This document shows positions 32,901 to 42,380 of a stretch of 64,000 nt of DNA, piece after piece; position 1 is the first letter of the stretch, and every line of letters starts with the position of its first letter. The position numbers and the translations under genes are program-made. This DNA comes from Kofleriaceae bacterium (lineage in GTDB: Bacteria; Myxococcota_A; Polyangia; Haliangiales; Haliangiaceae), in contig JAGPCO010000007.1 in the NCBI GenBank assembly GCA_018058095.1, positions 1-64,000 on the forward strand. The letters are read 5' to 3'. The notes beneath the pieces were generated by a model. That model saw nothing but the letters and a program-made list of their open reading frames with translations, searched no databases and was not told the DNA's origin.

Positions 32901-34271
32901 CGCGCGCACGACGACGTGGTGACCACCCGCCGCCTGGCCCACCACCTGTGGGGCCAGGCCCCGGGCCACCCCGACGCCTTCGCGGTGCTGTCGGACGAGG
33001 CGCGCGCCCGTGGTGACCTGACCGCGCTGGCCACGCTGGCGACGGCCCGGGCCGCCGCGCTGCCGCCCGGGCGCGAGCGAGCCGAGGTGTGGTTCGACCT
33101 CGGCCGACGCCAGGTCCAGGCCGACCTCGTCGACGACGCGGTCGCCACCCTCGATCGCGCCTTGATCGAGGACGCCAGCCACGTCGGCGCGCTCGACACC
33201 CGGGCCGAGGTGGCGCTGCGCCTCGAGGACTGGGCCACCGCCGACGTGCTGTACGCCCACGTCGGGCCGGACCGCGGCCGGCTGGCCATCGACGACCTGC
33301 TGGTGCGTCGCAGCGAGATCGCCGAGCGACTCGGCCGCGACCGCGACGCGCTCGGACTGGCCCAGGCCGCGGCGCGCGCCAACCCGCTGCGGCGCGACGT
33401 CCAGCTGCGGGTGGCGCACCTGGCCCGCGCGTGTGGCGACCTGGCCGGGGCCCGCGCCGCGGCCCAGGCGGTGGTGGCGCTGACCGCCCGCGACGATCGA
33501 CCGGCGGCGGCGGCGGCGCGGCTCGAGCTGGCCGAGCTGGCCGAGGCCGGCGGCGACCTCGACGCGGCGGTGTCCCAGCTCGAGCTGATCCTCCTCGACG
33601 ATCCGTTCCAGCCGCTGGCGCTGGCGCGGCTGGTCGACCTGCACCGCGCCCGCGGTCGCTTCCCGATGGCGGCGCGCCACCTGCGCACGCTGATCGGCCA
33701 GACCGAGGCCCCGCGCCAGCGCGCCGCCCTGCTGGCCGACCTCGGCGATCTGCTCGGCCCGCACCTGGGCGACGACGCCGGCGCCGACGACGCCTACCTG
33801 CGCGCCGCCGACCTCGATCCCGGCAACCACACGATCATGCGCCGGCTGATCGACACGTACTGGCGCGGGCGCGAGGTCGAGCCGCTGGTCGAGGTGTGCA
33901 CCGAGCTGGCCGGCGCCGACGCGCTCGTGGTCGAGGAGATCGACGCCGCCACCCTGGCCCGCGCGGCCATCGGCCTGGCGTCGTCGGCCGCGCTGCACCT
34001 GGCCCGCCGCCTGCTGGTGGCGCTGGGTGATCCGGCGGCGACGCTGCTGGCCGGCGCGCTCGGCGAGCTGGTCGGCGACGGCGCCCGGGCCAAGCGCGGC
34101 GGCGGCGACGACGACGACGGCTCGCGCCTGACCCTGGCCGACGGATGCGCGGCGGTGCGGGAGCTGATGGGGCACCGGACCACGCCCAACGTGGCCGACG
34201 TGATCGCCGCGGCCTGGCGCCTGCCGCCCGGGGTGGGCGACGTGGTCGCCGAGGCGCTCGGCCAGGCCTGA
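26985..34271 (+). CDS. Giant tetratricopeptide-repeat protein
   Basis: 2428 residues from GTG. An N-terminal domain of about 230 residues (VLRLPFSLDDGAGPVRLVL ... RCRFVDGLAQADVTFHLYVV) is predicted mixed alpha/beta and is not recognised. The rest is almost entirely Ala/Leu/Arg-rich helical repeats of TPR type, for example ALEDAMRGYRALLASGGPDQ, RLGDAFAQLETANNLQPGDP, and NPDSARLNYEQALHFDPTIP, broken by two low-complexity linkers near residues 1190-1225 and 1485-1540. There is no signal peptide, no transmembrane segment and no catalytic motif. Such proteins act as scaffolds in myxobacterial motility, secretion and signalling complexes, but nothing here ties it to one. The very high Ala/Arg/Leu content makes the antisense frames open over kilobases. 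Those antisense frames are not genes. Confidence 0.88.
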   Translation: MIAPGSPPASGPVLRLPFSLDDGAGPVRLVLAAQPVLDWLVVDHLELDVPGQAPDPAAPLEHLQRRRTRLRAAAVRIDQRALDRRAAAAAAQLADAGVTQLAARLAEGYVAVRCRFVDGLAQADVTFHLYVVGAGATVRVAAGAIRVLGYVPVPGPLIADRILAALLGLTDAGGKHEARVRGLCDVEIDVLDAVLWQLLPPHGWRLPALADVELAQARTSSDGIVVGYARAGARASEGDGLHLRALTAAHDAMRSADELLRQGALEDAMRGYRALLASGGPDQPVVLERLLAIAAARPGWFLDGVELARQALARWPKFMPAHGALAVIAFARGDARESARHFGALADLAAAERDLDTGALAALAGARLVRVVDPGSATRLLELAVDLRPELAEAADALIERYAEDGRWTLLVAALRARAVRAVEPVAAAGLLVRAAEVLAGPLHDAASARAELTRAGELAGADLSTLRAIAVATAVADGGGSHQGGAERAWTALLRAAEGGDAAESALGRTARAEAWTALAGLASDDDERGAMLRRAVAADGTSGPARLALARWAARRGDHAQAIEQFASALAGGLDPASRTRAEVDRAECLLAVGDRAGAEGALRRASAERTVTGALAHALLARLALDDLAGLSAVGDAGDLTAVAQLDGAIASSEADVDRALEALAELADGAPAAERDELDGRACELATARARLRDRRGDRGGAALDWERAYRHSHGRDNRAARTAALARLATTGPGSEDERRWLDAALATDPVTTGPAGPVGVDVGADAASQGALLLRRARLLAATGGDPTAALRDLAAAIPQLTDPAEVAAGHALDAELRERTGDLRVRAQAMTERASWTPPGPARRAVELAAAQAWLDADAPGPALEVARAAAAGLEPPGAGAIDPAEAAAIWTLVGEAGWRARSWPDVIAAGRARAASGASATTSGPGLAAVDRYRLAFALDRAGEGAASAALLAALVAGELDGGLAASVHRLRVEQAERTGSGRAIAEALEALAATVDDSASASASATTRADAWQRAAELHRRDGDLDDAARCCEAALRLVEQHLPALDCLELVERARGDLERVAVILGRKIAATARHPQRQKALLARLGELWLELGHPDVARATFARALELDGEFRPALRFHAADAADRGAWAEALAAYRALAGRLAGDHALDDGELARERAAASAELERLGAAVPAPLREGLGLPPAPAAAAASPRAEGGPTSDDEREPTHSGRVDSARATAAALRAAAEDARRLGRLGDAFAQLETANNLQPGDPEVLRDLADLAVELGDHPAAAGHLHALAEALVAHGRASRRGDVLLELADLYGDQLGDRERGRATLWAAAEALTGARRDATLRLLATDAVARRDWQAAVRAYQAIDGGRRTAADLVALGTVLHRAGRLGDAKRLLDEAATAGRLDPEGVFLQLALAREVDADRAQVERVIGRDDDGDDGARSRLTRALHLYRDVVGDHQAAAAVESALAALPDAPEASVEEDQIITDVRPATRPDLGPGPAAGGWAGEAGPIAPDPVDTLPGQAPAPFPANLAAPVPRDEAELIAELARRRGADPELLHGWLAYAEPRTTGRVRAHLLMELAFHLRDHHGEAARAAALLHQAHAAAPDLVAVWLPLADVLAGGDDVLGAIELYEQAAASDELDPTFRAWARARAEALASDDTVIGGELGQVPARTTLPMPAVSSDGFEAISHAFPDATTFVPELGLVPPPPPAEPALEAGVSVAQARDLAGDGDLLAAIGRAEHAAALSGQRDPGVLAVLDELYAALGDLDAQTEILGRQLQATIDPAQRAQLWRRRARMYRGVPQREAEAHRCLLEAHALAPDDPELAFELRMASMARGQWALAAQLLYREIAAASSDRDRGALHLELALIYDDRLGNPDSARLNYEQALHFDPTIPAALVRLAGHYEAAGRGRDAARLYDDAAALADGARRTELARLADQARAAGGPGADRGRDPAVVRLERDLEAARAHDDVVTTRRLAHHLWGQAPGHPDAFAVLSDEARARGDLTALATLATARAAALPPGRERAEVWFDLGRRQVQADLVDDAVATLDRALIEDASHVGALDTRAEVALRLEDWATADVLYAHVGPDRGRLAIDDLLVRRSEIAERLGRDRDALGLAQAAARANPLRRDVQLRVAHLARACGDLAGARAAAQAVVALTARDDRPAAAAARLELAELAEAGGDLDAAVSQLELILLDDPFQPLALARLVDLHRARGRFPMAARHLRTLIGQTEAPRQRAALLADLGDLLGPHLGDDAGADDAYLRAADLDPGNHTIMRRLIDTYWRGREVEPLVEVCTELAGADALVVEEIDAATLARAAIGLASSAALHLARRLLVALGDPAATLLAGALGELVGDGARAKRGGGDDDDGSRLTLADGCAAVRELMGHRTTPNVADVIAAAWRLPPGVGDVVAEALGQA

Positions 34272-34330
34272 GGCGGCGCCCGGGTCCTGGCTGGCCCGCT
34301 TCGTGCTCTGCCACGAAGCGAGGACCCATC

Positions 34331-34930
34331 ATGAAGCTCCCTGTCAGCGCCCTCTTCGTCGTCGCAACCTCCCTCACCACCCTCACCACCCTCCCCAGCA
34401 GCCCGGCCCGCGCCGAAGGACCGATCGAGGACCAGGCCGACCTGCGTCGCCCGGGCGCCATGGTCGGCGCCGCGCTGGCCGGCGGCTACCTGCGGTGCGA
34501 GACCTCGTCCGGCGCCGACTGCATGCCGTCGTCGTCGAACGAGGCTGGCAGCGTGATCCTGCACGCCGGCTACCTGACCAGCCGCAGCCTGGCCATCGTC
34601 GGCCAGGCCTGGTTCATGACCCACAGCAAGGACGACATCACCGTCAACCAGGGCATCCTGGCCGCCGGCGTACGCGCCTGGCTGATGCCCAGCCTGTGGC
34701 TGCAGGCCGGGGTCGGCATCGCCCGCAACACGGTCGAGATCGGGCCTGACGCGCTGATGCTGACGCGCGAGAGCGACACGGTGCCCGCGCTCACGGCCGG
34801 GCTCGGGTTCGAGCTCATCAACCTGCGCAGCTTCGGGCTCGACCTCGGCCTGTACATGGGCCGGGGCTTCTACCGGGACGACGTCGACATCTTCAACACG
34901 TCGCTCGGCCTCGGCGCCACCTGGTACTGA
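34331..34930 (+). CDS. Outer-membrane beta-barrel-like protein
   Basis: 199 residues with a signal peptide of about 28 residues ending ARA-EGP. The mature part alternates as in an eight-strand barrel (AMVGAALAGGYLRCETSS, VILHAGYLTSRSLAIVGQAW, LWLQAGVGIARNTVEIG, FELINLRSFGLDLGLYMGRG) and ends in an aromatic residue (GLGATWY), as outer-membrane proteins do. GAGGA lies six bases before the ATG. It starts 59 bases after the TPR gene and could be an independent or trailing unit. Two Cys near the N-terminus (CETSSGADC) could form a disulfide in an extracellular loop. No specific function can be assigned. Confidence 0.75.
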   Translation: MKLPVSALFVVATSLTTLTTLPSSPARAEGPIEDQADLRRPGAMVGAALAGGYLRCETSSGADCMPSSSNEAGSVILHAGYLTSRSLAIVGQAWFMTHSKDDITVNQGILAAGVRAWLMPSLWLQAGVGIARNTVEIGPDALMLTRESDTVPALTAGLGFELINLRSFGLDLGLYMGRGFYRDDVDIFNTSLGLGATWY

Positions 34931-34956
34931 GTCGCGGGCGGCCGGCCGGCCCTGGC

Positions 34957-35322
34957 TCACGCCTGCGGCGGCGCCGGCGCCGGCCACACCTTCTCGGCGA
35001 TCGCCGCTCGCACCACGCGGCGGGCCAGCCCGACCGCGATCGCCGCCAGCACCGGTTGTAGCTGGGCCGCCCGCGTGCCGGGCGCCGGGGCGGTGCGGGG
35101 CAGGCCCGTCCGCAGCCCGACCACCATGCCGGCGGCCAGGCCGAGGCCCACGGTGGTGAGCGGGCGGGCCCGCACCAGCGCCGCCAGCGCGCGTGCGTCT
35201 GCGCCCACCTCGAGGCGCTGGCGCACGAAGCTGGTGCACACCGCGGCCGCCGCGCCGGCGCGATCGCGCCAGGTCGACGTCGACGCCGCTGGCGCCGGAG
35301 GGTCCGCCATGGTCGACCTCAC
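34957..35322 (-). CDS. Small membrane-associated protein, DUF883-like partner
   Basis: 121 residues from a GTG that overlaps the previous stop (GTGA); an internal ATG lies at 35310. The middle (VRARPLTTVGLGLAAGMVVGL) is a single hydrophobic segment after a helical stretch with basic residues, resembling the C-terminal anchor of YqjD/ElaB-type proteins. The C-terminal helix (AIAVGLARRVVRAAIAEKV) is amphipathic. It is translated together with the 85-residue protein upstream, so the two probably form a pair in or at the membrane. The function is unknown. Confidence 0.65.
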   Translation of the reverse strand: MRSTMADPPAPAASTSTWRDRAGAAAAVCTSFVRQRLEVGADARALAALVRARPLTTVGLGLAAGMVVGLRTGLPRTAPAPGTRAAQLQPVLAAIAVGLARRVVRAAIAEKVWPAPAPPQA

Positions 35323-35576
35323 GACCGCCTGTGGGTCAGGCGCATGCCGAGGTAGCCGACCGAGAAGGCGATGAGCATCGCGGTGAGCGGGCGGGCCTGG
35401 ATCGCGCCGACGAAGGCGCGGGCCAGCGACCCGGACGCGGTCGCGACCCGGTTGCCCGCGAGCACGACCTGGTGGCCGACCTCGCCGAGGGTGTCGCGAC
35501 TGGCCTGCGCCACGTCGCGCAGGTGGTCACCGAGGTGCTGGGAAGAAGTCTCGCTGGTCTCGCCGTTGCTGGACAT
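35319..35576 (-). CDS. DUF883/YqjD-like small membrane protein
   Basis: 85 residues. A polar helical N-terminus ([20 protein letters not shown]) leads to one C-terminal hydrophobic helix ([18 protein letters not shown]) ending in THRRS. This is the DUF883 plan: YqjD, ElaB and YgaM in E. coli bind ribosomes at the inner membrane in stationary phase. The start at 35576 has no strong ribosome site, but the preceding in-frame sequence is unlike the protein. It is divergent from fumC across 112 bases and coupled to the next small gene by a GTGA overlap. Confidence 0.65.
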   Translation of the reverse strand: MSSNGETSETSSQHLGDHLRDVAQASRDTLGEVGHQVVLAGNRVATASGSLARAFVGAIQARPLTAMLIAFSVGYLGMRLTHRRS

Positions 35577-35688
35577 GTTGGCTCGCTTGGTCTGGGTTGC
35601 CGAGTTCGGAGTGTTCGACGGCAGCTCTCGCACACCGCGTGCCAGGGCGCGCCTGGCCGGAGGCGGCCGGACCGGGCACAGTGACGCC

Positions 35689-37095
35689 ATGCGCTCACCT
35701 GCCCCGCCCACCCGGACCGAACACGACAGCCTGGGCGCGATCGAGGTCCCGCGCTCGGCGTTGTGGGGCGCGCAGACCCAGCGTGCGCTCGTCAACTTCC
35801 CCGTGTCCGGGCAGCCGCTTCCGCCCGAGCTGCTGGTCGCGCTGGCGCAGGTCAAGCAGGCCGCAGCCCAGGTCAACCAGGAGCTCGGCGTGGTGCCGGC
35901 GCCCATCGCCACCGCCATCGCCGCCGCCGCCGCCGCCGTCGCCGCCGGGGACCACGCCGACCAGTTCCCGGTCGACCTGTACCAGACCGGCTCGGGCACC
36001 TCGTCGAACATGAACCTCAACGAGGTGCTGGCCCACCTCGCCAGCGCCGCCCTCGGCCAGCCGGTCCATCCCAACGACCACGTCAACGCGTCGCAGTCGA
36101 GCAACGACGTGTTCCCGACCGCCATCCACCTCGCGCTCATCACCTCGTGTCGAGCGGCGCTCGGGCCGGCCCTCGAGCACCTGGCGACGACGCTGGCGGC
36201 CCGGGCCGCCGATCTGGCCGACGTGGTCAAGGCCGGGCGGACCCACCTGATGGACGCCACGCCGGTGACCGTGGGGCAGGAGCTGGCCGGACACGCGGCG
36301 CAGATGCGGCGCGGGCACGCGCGTGTGTGGTCGGCGCTGCCGGCGGTGGCCGAGGTGCCCCTCGGTGGCACCGCGGTCGGCACCGGCGTCGGCACACCAC
36401 CGGGGTGGCGCGCGCGGGTCGTCGCCGAGCTGGCCGCGCTGACCGGGCAGCCGCTGACGGTGGCCGGCGACGCGTTCGAGGCGCACGCGGCGCGCGATGG
36501 CCTGGTCGAGATGTCGGGCCAGCTGCGGGTGGTGGCGGTCAGCCTGACCAAGATCTGCAACGACCTGCGCTGGATGGGCTCGGGACCGGGCGCCGGGCTG
36601 GGCGAGCTCAACCTGCCGGCGCTGCAGCCTGGCTCGTCGATCATGCCCGGCAAGGTCAACCCGGTCGTGCCCGAGGCGGTGCTGCAGGTGTGCGCCCGCG
36701 TCATCGGCAACGACGCCACGGTGGCGTGGGCCGGCGCGGCCGGGGCGTTCGAGCTCAACACCATGATGCCGGTGCTGGGCGCGTGCGTGCTGGAGTCGGC
36801 CCGGCTGCTGGCGACGGCCTGCCGTCTGCTCGCCGACCGTTGCGTCGCCGGCCTCACCGCCAACGCCGACCACGCCCGCGCCCTGGCCGAGCGTAGCCCG
36901 GCCATCGCCACCGGCCTCGTGCCCTGGCTCGGTTACGCGCAGGTGGCGACGGTGGTGCAGCAGGCGCTGGCCGAGCGGCGGTCGATCCGCGACGTGGTGG
37001 TGCGGGCCGGGCACGTCGCGGCCGGGACCCTCACGCTGGCCGAGCTCGACCGCGCCCTCGACGTCGATCAGCTGGCCGGACGCCCGCGCCGCTGA
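35689..37095 (+). CDS. fumC: Fumarate hydratase class II (FumC)
   Basis: 468 residues. Iron-independent fumarase interconverts fumarate and L-malate in the TCA cycle. The family motifs are complete: [14 protein letters not shown] at the N-terminus, [53 protein letters not shown], and the fumarate-lyase signature [12 protein letters not shown] with the catalytic Ser loop. The length equals E. coli FumC (467). It could also be read as an aspartase relative, but the SSNDVFPTA and LMDATP segments fit fumarase. It stands alone, divergent from the DUF883-like pair and convergent to a GlsB-like gene. A weak -10 (CACAGT) at 35677-35682 would make it leaderless. Confidence 0.95.
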   Translation: MRSPAPPTRTEHDSLGAIEVPRSALWGAQTQRALVNFPVSGQPLPPELLVALAQVKQAAAQVNQELGVVPAPIATAIAAAAAAVAAGDHADQFPVDLYQTGSGTSSNMNLNEVLAHLASAALGQPVHPNDHVNASQSSNDVFPTAIHLALITSCRAALGPALEHLATTLAARAADLADVVKAGRTHLMDATPVTVGQELAGHAAQMRRGHARVWSALPAVAEVPLGGTAVGTGVGTPPGWRARVVAELAALTGQPLTVAGDAFEAHAARDGLVEMSGQLRVVAVSLTKICNDLRWMGSGPGAGLGELNLPALQPGSSIMPGKVNPVVPEAVLQVCARVIGNDATVAWAGAAGAFELNTMMPVLGACVLESARLLATACRLLADRCVAGLTANADHARALAERSPAIATGLVPWLGYAQVATVVQQALAERRSIRDVVVRAGHVAAGTLTLAELDRALDVDQLAGRPRR

Positions 37096-37155
37096 GCCGG
37101 GGTCGGCCCGGTCGGCCCGCGCCGTGCCGCGAGCGCGCCGAGCGAGCGCGGGCGC

Positions 37156-37413
37156 TCAGGCCGTGCGTTTGCCGAGGATGGCGCGGTACCCGGCCAGGAC
37201 CAGCATGGCGCCTGCCACCGACGCCAGCATGCCGGGCCCGTCGCCGACGTCGCCGTACCAGCCGGCGGCGCGACCGACCAGGAACGCCAGCATCGAGCCG
37301 CCGATGCCGACCAGGGCGGTCACCAGCACGTTGCCGCCGTCGCGGCCGGGCATGAGCAGCTTGGCGATGGCGCCGATGACGAGACCGATGATGAGCGCAT
37401 AGATGAATCCCAT
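37156..37413 (-). CDS. GlsB/YeaQ/YmgE family membrane stress protein
   Basis: 85 residues with three hydrophobic segments: MGFIYALIIGLVIGAIAKLL, then TALVGIGGSMLAFLVGR, then a third to KRTA. The phrase IGLVIGAIAKLLMPG followed by GGNVLVTALVGIGGS is the transglycosylase-associated (YeaQ/GlsB) signature. These small inner-membrane proteins are linked to envelope or general stress, but have no known activity. GGAGG lies six or seven bases before the ATG, so here normal ribosome binding is used. It is convergent with fumC. A second member is at 38882. Confidence 0.85.
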   Translation of the reverse strand: MGFIYALIIGLVIGAIAKLLMPGRDGGNVLVTALVGIGGSMLAFLVGRAAGWYGDVGDGPGMLASVAGAMLVLAGYRAILGKRTA

Positions 37414-37571
37414 AGAAGCCTCCAGGTGGGGTGTGTCCCCAGGCACGTGCACCGGCCGTGCCGACCGCGCCGCGCCGCGCCGATCCACACCTGGCCTGAG
37501 GCTTGCTGTCCAAGCAGGCAGCGCGCGGCTCCCCGCGCTGTTACCCCGCCTCCCGGCGGAAGAGGATTCCC

Positions 37572-38315
37572 ATGCGTACGATCCCGACCTGCATCTTCGT
37601 CTCCCTCGCGATGGCCAGCGCCTCGACCGCCCTGGCCCAGTCCCCTGGTAGCGGCGAGACCATCGACGACGCTCCCGCGGTGCCGCCCGGCACCGAACCC
37701 GACAGCGGCACGCCTGGCAAGCTGGCGCCAGCCAACCTGCCCGACGAGCCCCTGCCCGAGTCGCAGTCCGACGACGACGTCCAGCCCGAGGTGGCGACCC
37801 CCGGCATGCCCGCCGGCGGCCTGGTGCGCCAGGCCGGCGTCGGCGGGCTCATCGGCTACGGCCGGGCCGGCGTGCTCGAGCTGGGCGGCTCGGCCGGCTT
37901 CGCCGTCGCCTCCGACTACCGCAACATCAACCTGTCGCCCACGATCGGTTGGTTCTTCGCCGACAACCTCGAGGCCTCGGCCATCCTCAGCATCTCGAAC
38001 ATCAAGGCCAACGAAGCGTCGTCGACGCTGTGGTCGGCCCTGCTCGAGCCGAGCTACCACCTGCCGTTCAACCGCTCGATGTTCGCCTTTCTCGGCCTCG
38101 GCATCGGCGCCTCGCACGTCAGCGGCGTCGGCACCGGCTTCGCCATGGCCCCGCGCCTGGGTGGCAACTTCATGGTCGGTCGGTCCGGCGTGCTGACGCC
38201 GTCGCTGTCGTACCAGTACACGACGATCGACACCAACATGACCGACGACACCCTGACCGTGGTCGCGCTGACCGGCGCGGTGAAGATGAACATCGGCTAC
38301 ACCGCGATGTGGTGA
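37572..38315 (+). CDS. Outer-membrane beta-barrel-like protein
   Basis: 247 residues. The signal peptide (1-22, ASTALA-Q) is followed by an Asp/Glu/Pro-rich linker of about 65 residues (to PAGGLVR) and a C-terminal barrel-like region ([75 protein letters not shown]) ending GYTAMW, an aromatic C-terminus. AGAGGA lies before the ATG. It resembles the 34331 protein in plan. The family is not recognised. The long disordered linker before a barrel is unusual and could reach through peptidoglycan (inference). Confidence 0.75.
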   Translation: MRTIPTCIFVSLAMASASTALAQSPGSGETIDDAPAVPPGTEPDSGTPGKLAPANLPDEPLPESQSDDDVQPEVATPGMPAGGLVRQAGVGGLIGYGRAGVLELGGSAGFAVASDYRNINLSPTIGWFFADNLEASAILSISNIKANEASSTLWSALLEPSYHLPFNRSMFAFLGLGIGASHVSGVGTGFAMAPRLGGNFMVGRSGVLTPSLSYQYTTIDTNMTDDTLTVVALTGAVKMNIGYTAMW

Positions 38316-38442
38316 GCGCCACGTGCGCGCGGACCCCGACGGCCGGCCCGCTGGGTCGGCCGTTCCGCGTTTCGGCATGGGCCGGCCTGGACGGCCACGC
38401 GCCGGGGCCGAGGGTGCGCCGGTTCTTGCACGACGCCTGGTC

Positions 38443-38832
38443 ATGCCCCCAATCCTCTGGACCTCGCCCTCCCGCTCCTCCGCCCTGCCACTGGCCGCCA
38501 CCCTGCTCGCCGCCGCGCTCGCGGTGGGCGCCTGCACCGTGCGTGGTGAAGGTCGCTTCACCGCGACCAGCCCGCGCCTGGTCTACGTCGAGGAGGCGCC
38601 GCCGCCCCCGCGCGTGATCGTGACGCCGGCGCCGCGCCTCGGCTACATCTGGATCGAGGGCCGATGGGACCGACGCGGCTCACGCTGGAGCTGGCGCGAT
38701 GGCCGCTGGGCCCAGGCCCGGCAAGGCCAGGCCTTCACCGCGGGCCGCTGGGAGCGGCGCGCGCGGGGCCACGTCTGGGTCGAGGGCTCGTGGCGCACCG
38801 GCGGTGTGACCACCCGCGACCACCGCCGCTGA
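38443..38832 (+). CDS. YXWGXW-repeat-like lipoprotein
   Basis: 129 residues. A lipoprotein signal ends LAVGAC with Cys near residue 30. The mature part has a Pro-rich bridge (EEAPPPPRVIVTPAPR) and then three degenerate copies of the motif W-x-x-G-x-W: GYIWIEGRW, WSWRDGRW and HVWVEGSW. This is the YXWGXW/BcpO-type repeat of surface lipoproteins with very basic, aromatic repeats. It lies between the barrel gene and the second GlsB-like gene, and could belong to the same envelope group. No enzymatic residues are seen. Confidence 0.75.
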   Translation: MPPILWTSPSRSSALPLAATLLAAALAVGACTVRGEGRFTATSPRLVYVEEAPPPPRVIVTPAPRLGYIWIEGRWDRRGSRWSWRDGRWAQARQGQAFTAGRWERRARGHVWVEGSWRTGGVTTRDHRR

Positions 38833-38881
38833 CCCGACCCGGCCCGGCCGGCGCCCGGTCGCCAGGCCCGATCGCCACCAC

Positions 38882-39151
38882 TCAACGCCGGTCGGGCGAG
38901 CCCGTCAGCGCCTTGAGCGCACGCGCCGCCGCCAGCACCACCACGGCGCCGATGAAGGCGACGAAGATGATGCCGGCCAGGCCGGGCAGCGGCGCCCCCC
39001 AGCCCATCTCGGCGAAGCCCCAGCCGCCGACGACCGCGCCGACGATGCCGAGCACGAGATCACCCAGCAAGCCGTAGCCCGAGCCGCGCAGCGCCGCGGA
39101 CGCCAGGACACCTGCCACCAATCCAACCACGAGCCATGTGATGAGGTTCAT
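38882..39151 (-). CDS. GlsB/YeaQ/YmgE family membrane stress protein
   Basis: 89 residues with three hydrophobic helices. LVVGLVAGVLASAALRGSGY and the following LLGDLVLGIVGAVVGGW fit the transglycosylase-associated protein signature (G-LLGD-VLGI-GA-VGG). It is a second copy within 1.5 kb of the one at 37156 but only distantly similar, so it is not a recent tandem duplicate. The role is unknown beyond stress association. It is convergent to the YXWGXW lipoprotein gene. No clear promoter or ribosome site precedes ATG 39151. Confidence 0.85.
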   Translation of the reverse strand: MNLITWLVVGLVAGVLASAALRGSGYGLLGDLVLGIVGAVVGGWGFAEMGWGAPLPGLAGIIFVAFIGAVVVLAAARALKALTGSPDRR

Positions 39152-39388
39152 GCCCAGGCTTGGTGCAAGATCCGGCGCAAGCGCGTCGGGCCACGCCCGC
39201 GCCCTGCCCGGCCGCGCCGGCCGCCTCCATGGCGTCGGAGGTGTGCTGGGGCGCTCACCTGCGCTCGATCAGCCTGGCCGACGGCGACGGCGACGGCGAC
39301 GCCGGCGACGCCGCAGGCGCCTGCTCGACGTCGCATCGAGACTGCCCCGACTCGCCTCGACCCGACGCGGCGCCGTGGCCGGTTGGGA
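39152..39388. other. Gap without recognised gene, GACGGC-rich
   Basis: 237 bases between the GlsB-like start and the regulator stop. A short run of GACGGC units lies near 39284-39310. No conserved frame, terminator with a T-run, or promoter stands out. Confidence 0.4.
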
Positions 39389-40894
<1,506 letters not shown>

Positions 40895-40932
40895 GGCCAG
40901 CCCCGCGAGGCACACGCTGGCTCGCCGCTTGC

Positions 40933-40945
40933 TATCTGCATCGAC
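40933..40945 (+). promoter_or_regulatory. -10 box before a small plus-strand gene
   Basis: TATCTG at 40933-40938 predicts +1 near 40945, next to ATG 40946. No Shine-Dalgarno is present. It is the main reason for believing the small gene is expressed. Confidence 0.35.
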
Positions 40946-41266
40946 ATGGCTCCCCTCCGTCTGTGGTCCGACGCGCGTCCCTCGTGGCCACCCAGCCCTG
41001 TCGTGATCGAGCTCGATCCGTCCGACCCCGGCCTGTACGCCGAGCTGGCCGGCGCGGCCCCCGAGCTCGACCTCGGACCGGGCGAGGCGCCGTTCGAGCT
41101 CTGGCTCGACCCCGCCACCGCCTCGGCGGCGCCGGCCCGCCGCGGCGGGCTCATCGGCCGCCCGCCGGTGGGCCGGTGCGCGGCAGGCGCACGACGAACG
41201 TCGCGCCCGCCCCTGGTTCGCTGCGGACCGCCACCTCGCCGCCGTGGGCGACGACCAGGCCCTTGA
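40946..41266 (+). CDS. Small acidic protein of unknown function, overlapping the kinase gene
   Basis: 106 residues. The first 75 residues look like true protein: SPVVIELDPSDPGLYAELAG, then LDLGPGEAPFELWLDPATA, acidic with a repeated LDP-type phrase. The remaining 35 are Arg/Pro-rich because the frame runs antisense to the 3' end of the histidine-kinase gene for 116 bases. It fills the space between the kinase and the regulator on the opposite strand and has a TATCTG -10 box at its start. No family is recognised. It could be a small modulator of the two-component pair, but that is only positional inference. Confidence 0.4.
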   Translation: MAPLRLWSDARPSWPPSPVVIELDPSDPGLYAELAGAAPELDLGPGEAPFELWLDPATASAAPARRGGLIGRPPVGRCAAGARRTSRPPLVRCGPPPRRRGRRPGP

Positions 41267-42380
41267 CGATGGCCAGCCCGAGCCCGGCCCCACCGCGATG
41301 GCGCGCGCCATGGCGGTAGCGTTCGAACACGTGGGCCAGCTCGTCGGGCGGGATGCCGGGCCCGTCGTCGGTCACCCGCAGCTGTAGCTGCTCGCCGACG
41401 TCGCCCAGCACCACCTCGATGGCCGCCCCGCGGGCATGGAACAGGGCGTTGCCGAGCAGGTTGGCCACGACCTGGTACAGCCGGTCGAAGTCGGCGCGCA
41501 GCGGGTGTGGACGATCGAGCCCGACCAGGGTCAGGCTGCAGCCGGCGGCGTGTACGGCCGGTTGCAGGTCGCGCGCGACCTGCCCGACCAGGTCCGACAG
41601 GTCCATCGGCCGGGCCGTGAGCCGCAACCGGCCGCTCTCGAGGTGGGCCACCCCGAGCAGGTCCTTGATCAGCCGCTCGCACCGCGCCGACGACCGGGCG
41701 ATGACCGCGACCGTCTCGAGCTGATCGGCGTCGACCAGCACCTCGGCCAGGGCGCCGCAGGCCAGGTCGATGGCCCCGAGCGGGCCCCGCAGGTCGTGCG
41801 ACACGATCGCCAGCATCTCGTCCTGGGCCTGGCGTCGGGCCTTCTCGGCCTGGCGCCGCGCGGTGATGTCGATGAGCGCCAGCACGCAGCTGGGCTCGTC
41901 GCGGTCATCGGCCTGCAGGACCAGGCCGTCGATGAGCACCTCGACCTGGGCGGCGGCCACGGCCACGGCCAGGCCGACGTCGCCGCAGCGGGCATGCCCG
42001 GCCACGAACACCCCGGCGATGAAATCGACGATCCGGGCCTGCCCATCGGGGGTGATGAGGGCCTCGAACGCCATCCCGAGCAGGTCGTGGCGCGACCGCG
42101 CCAGCAGCTGCTCGGCGGCGTGGTTGAGGTCGATGACCAGGCGCCCGACTCCGACGGTGACGTACGGCACAGGCGCCAGCTCGTACAGCGCGCGGAACCG
42201 CTCACACGCCGCGATCAGCGCCTGGTTCCTGCCGCGCAGGGTGCGGTTGGACCGCTCGAGCCGGCCGTTCTCGTCGGCCAGCGCCAGGCTGGTGCCGTGC
42301 GGGTCAGGACCAGCCGCGCTGACGCCAGGGGCCAGCGCCTCGCGCCCGGGTACACCGGGTCCGGTCGTCACCACTCCCAT
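41151..42380 (-). CDS. PAS-domain sensor histidine kinase
   Basis: 409 residues. A coiled-coil N-terminus (NGRLERSNRTLRGRNQALIA) leads to a PAS domain (about 63-170: YELAPVPYVTVGVGRLVIDL, ending VLALIDITARRQAE), then HisKA with the phospho-acceptor H195 in LAIVSHDLRGPLGAI, and a HATPase domain with the N box NLLGNALFHA, G1 DDGPGIPPDE and G2 GGAGLGLAIVKGLV. No membrane segment is predicted, so it senses a cytoplasmic signal. The GTG at 42383 is also in frame; ATG 42380 is used here, with GAGAGG upstream. Its nearest regulator (40894) lacks an acceptor Asp, so its true partner may lie elsewhere. Confidence 0.9.
   Translation of the reverse strand: MGVVTTGPGVPGREALAPGVSAAGPDPHGTSLALADENGRLERSNRTLRGRNQALIAACERFRALYELAPVPYVTVGVGRLVIDLNHAAEQLLARSRHDLLGMAFEALITPDGQARIVDFIAGVFVAGHARCGDVGLAVAVAAAQVEVLIDGLVLQADDRDEPSCVLALIDITARRQAEKARRQAQDEMLAIVSHDLRGPLGAIDLACGALAEVLVDADQLETVAVIARSSARCERLIKDLLGVAHLESGRLRLTARPMDLSDLVGQVARDLQPAVHAAGCSLTLVGLDRPHPLRADFDRLYQVVANLLGNALFHARGAAIEVVLGDVGEQLQLRVTDDGPGIPPDELAHVFERYRHGARHRGGAGLGLAIVKGLVVAHGGEVAVRSEPGAGATFVVRLPRTGPPAGGR

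Noticed and set aside
39284-39310. Short GACGGC run read as a regulatory or CRISPR-like repeat
   Set aside because: Only a few units, without spacers. It is more likely simple sequence in a gap.
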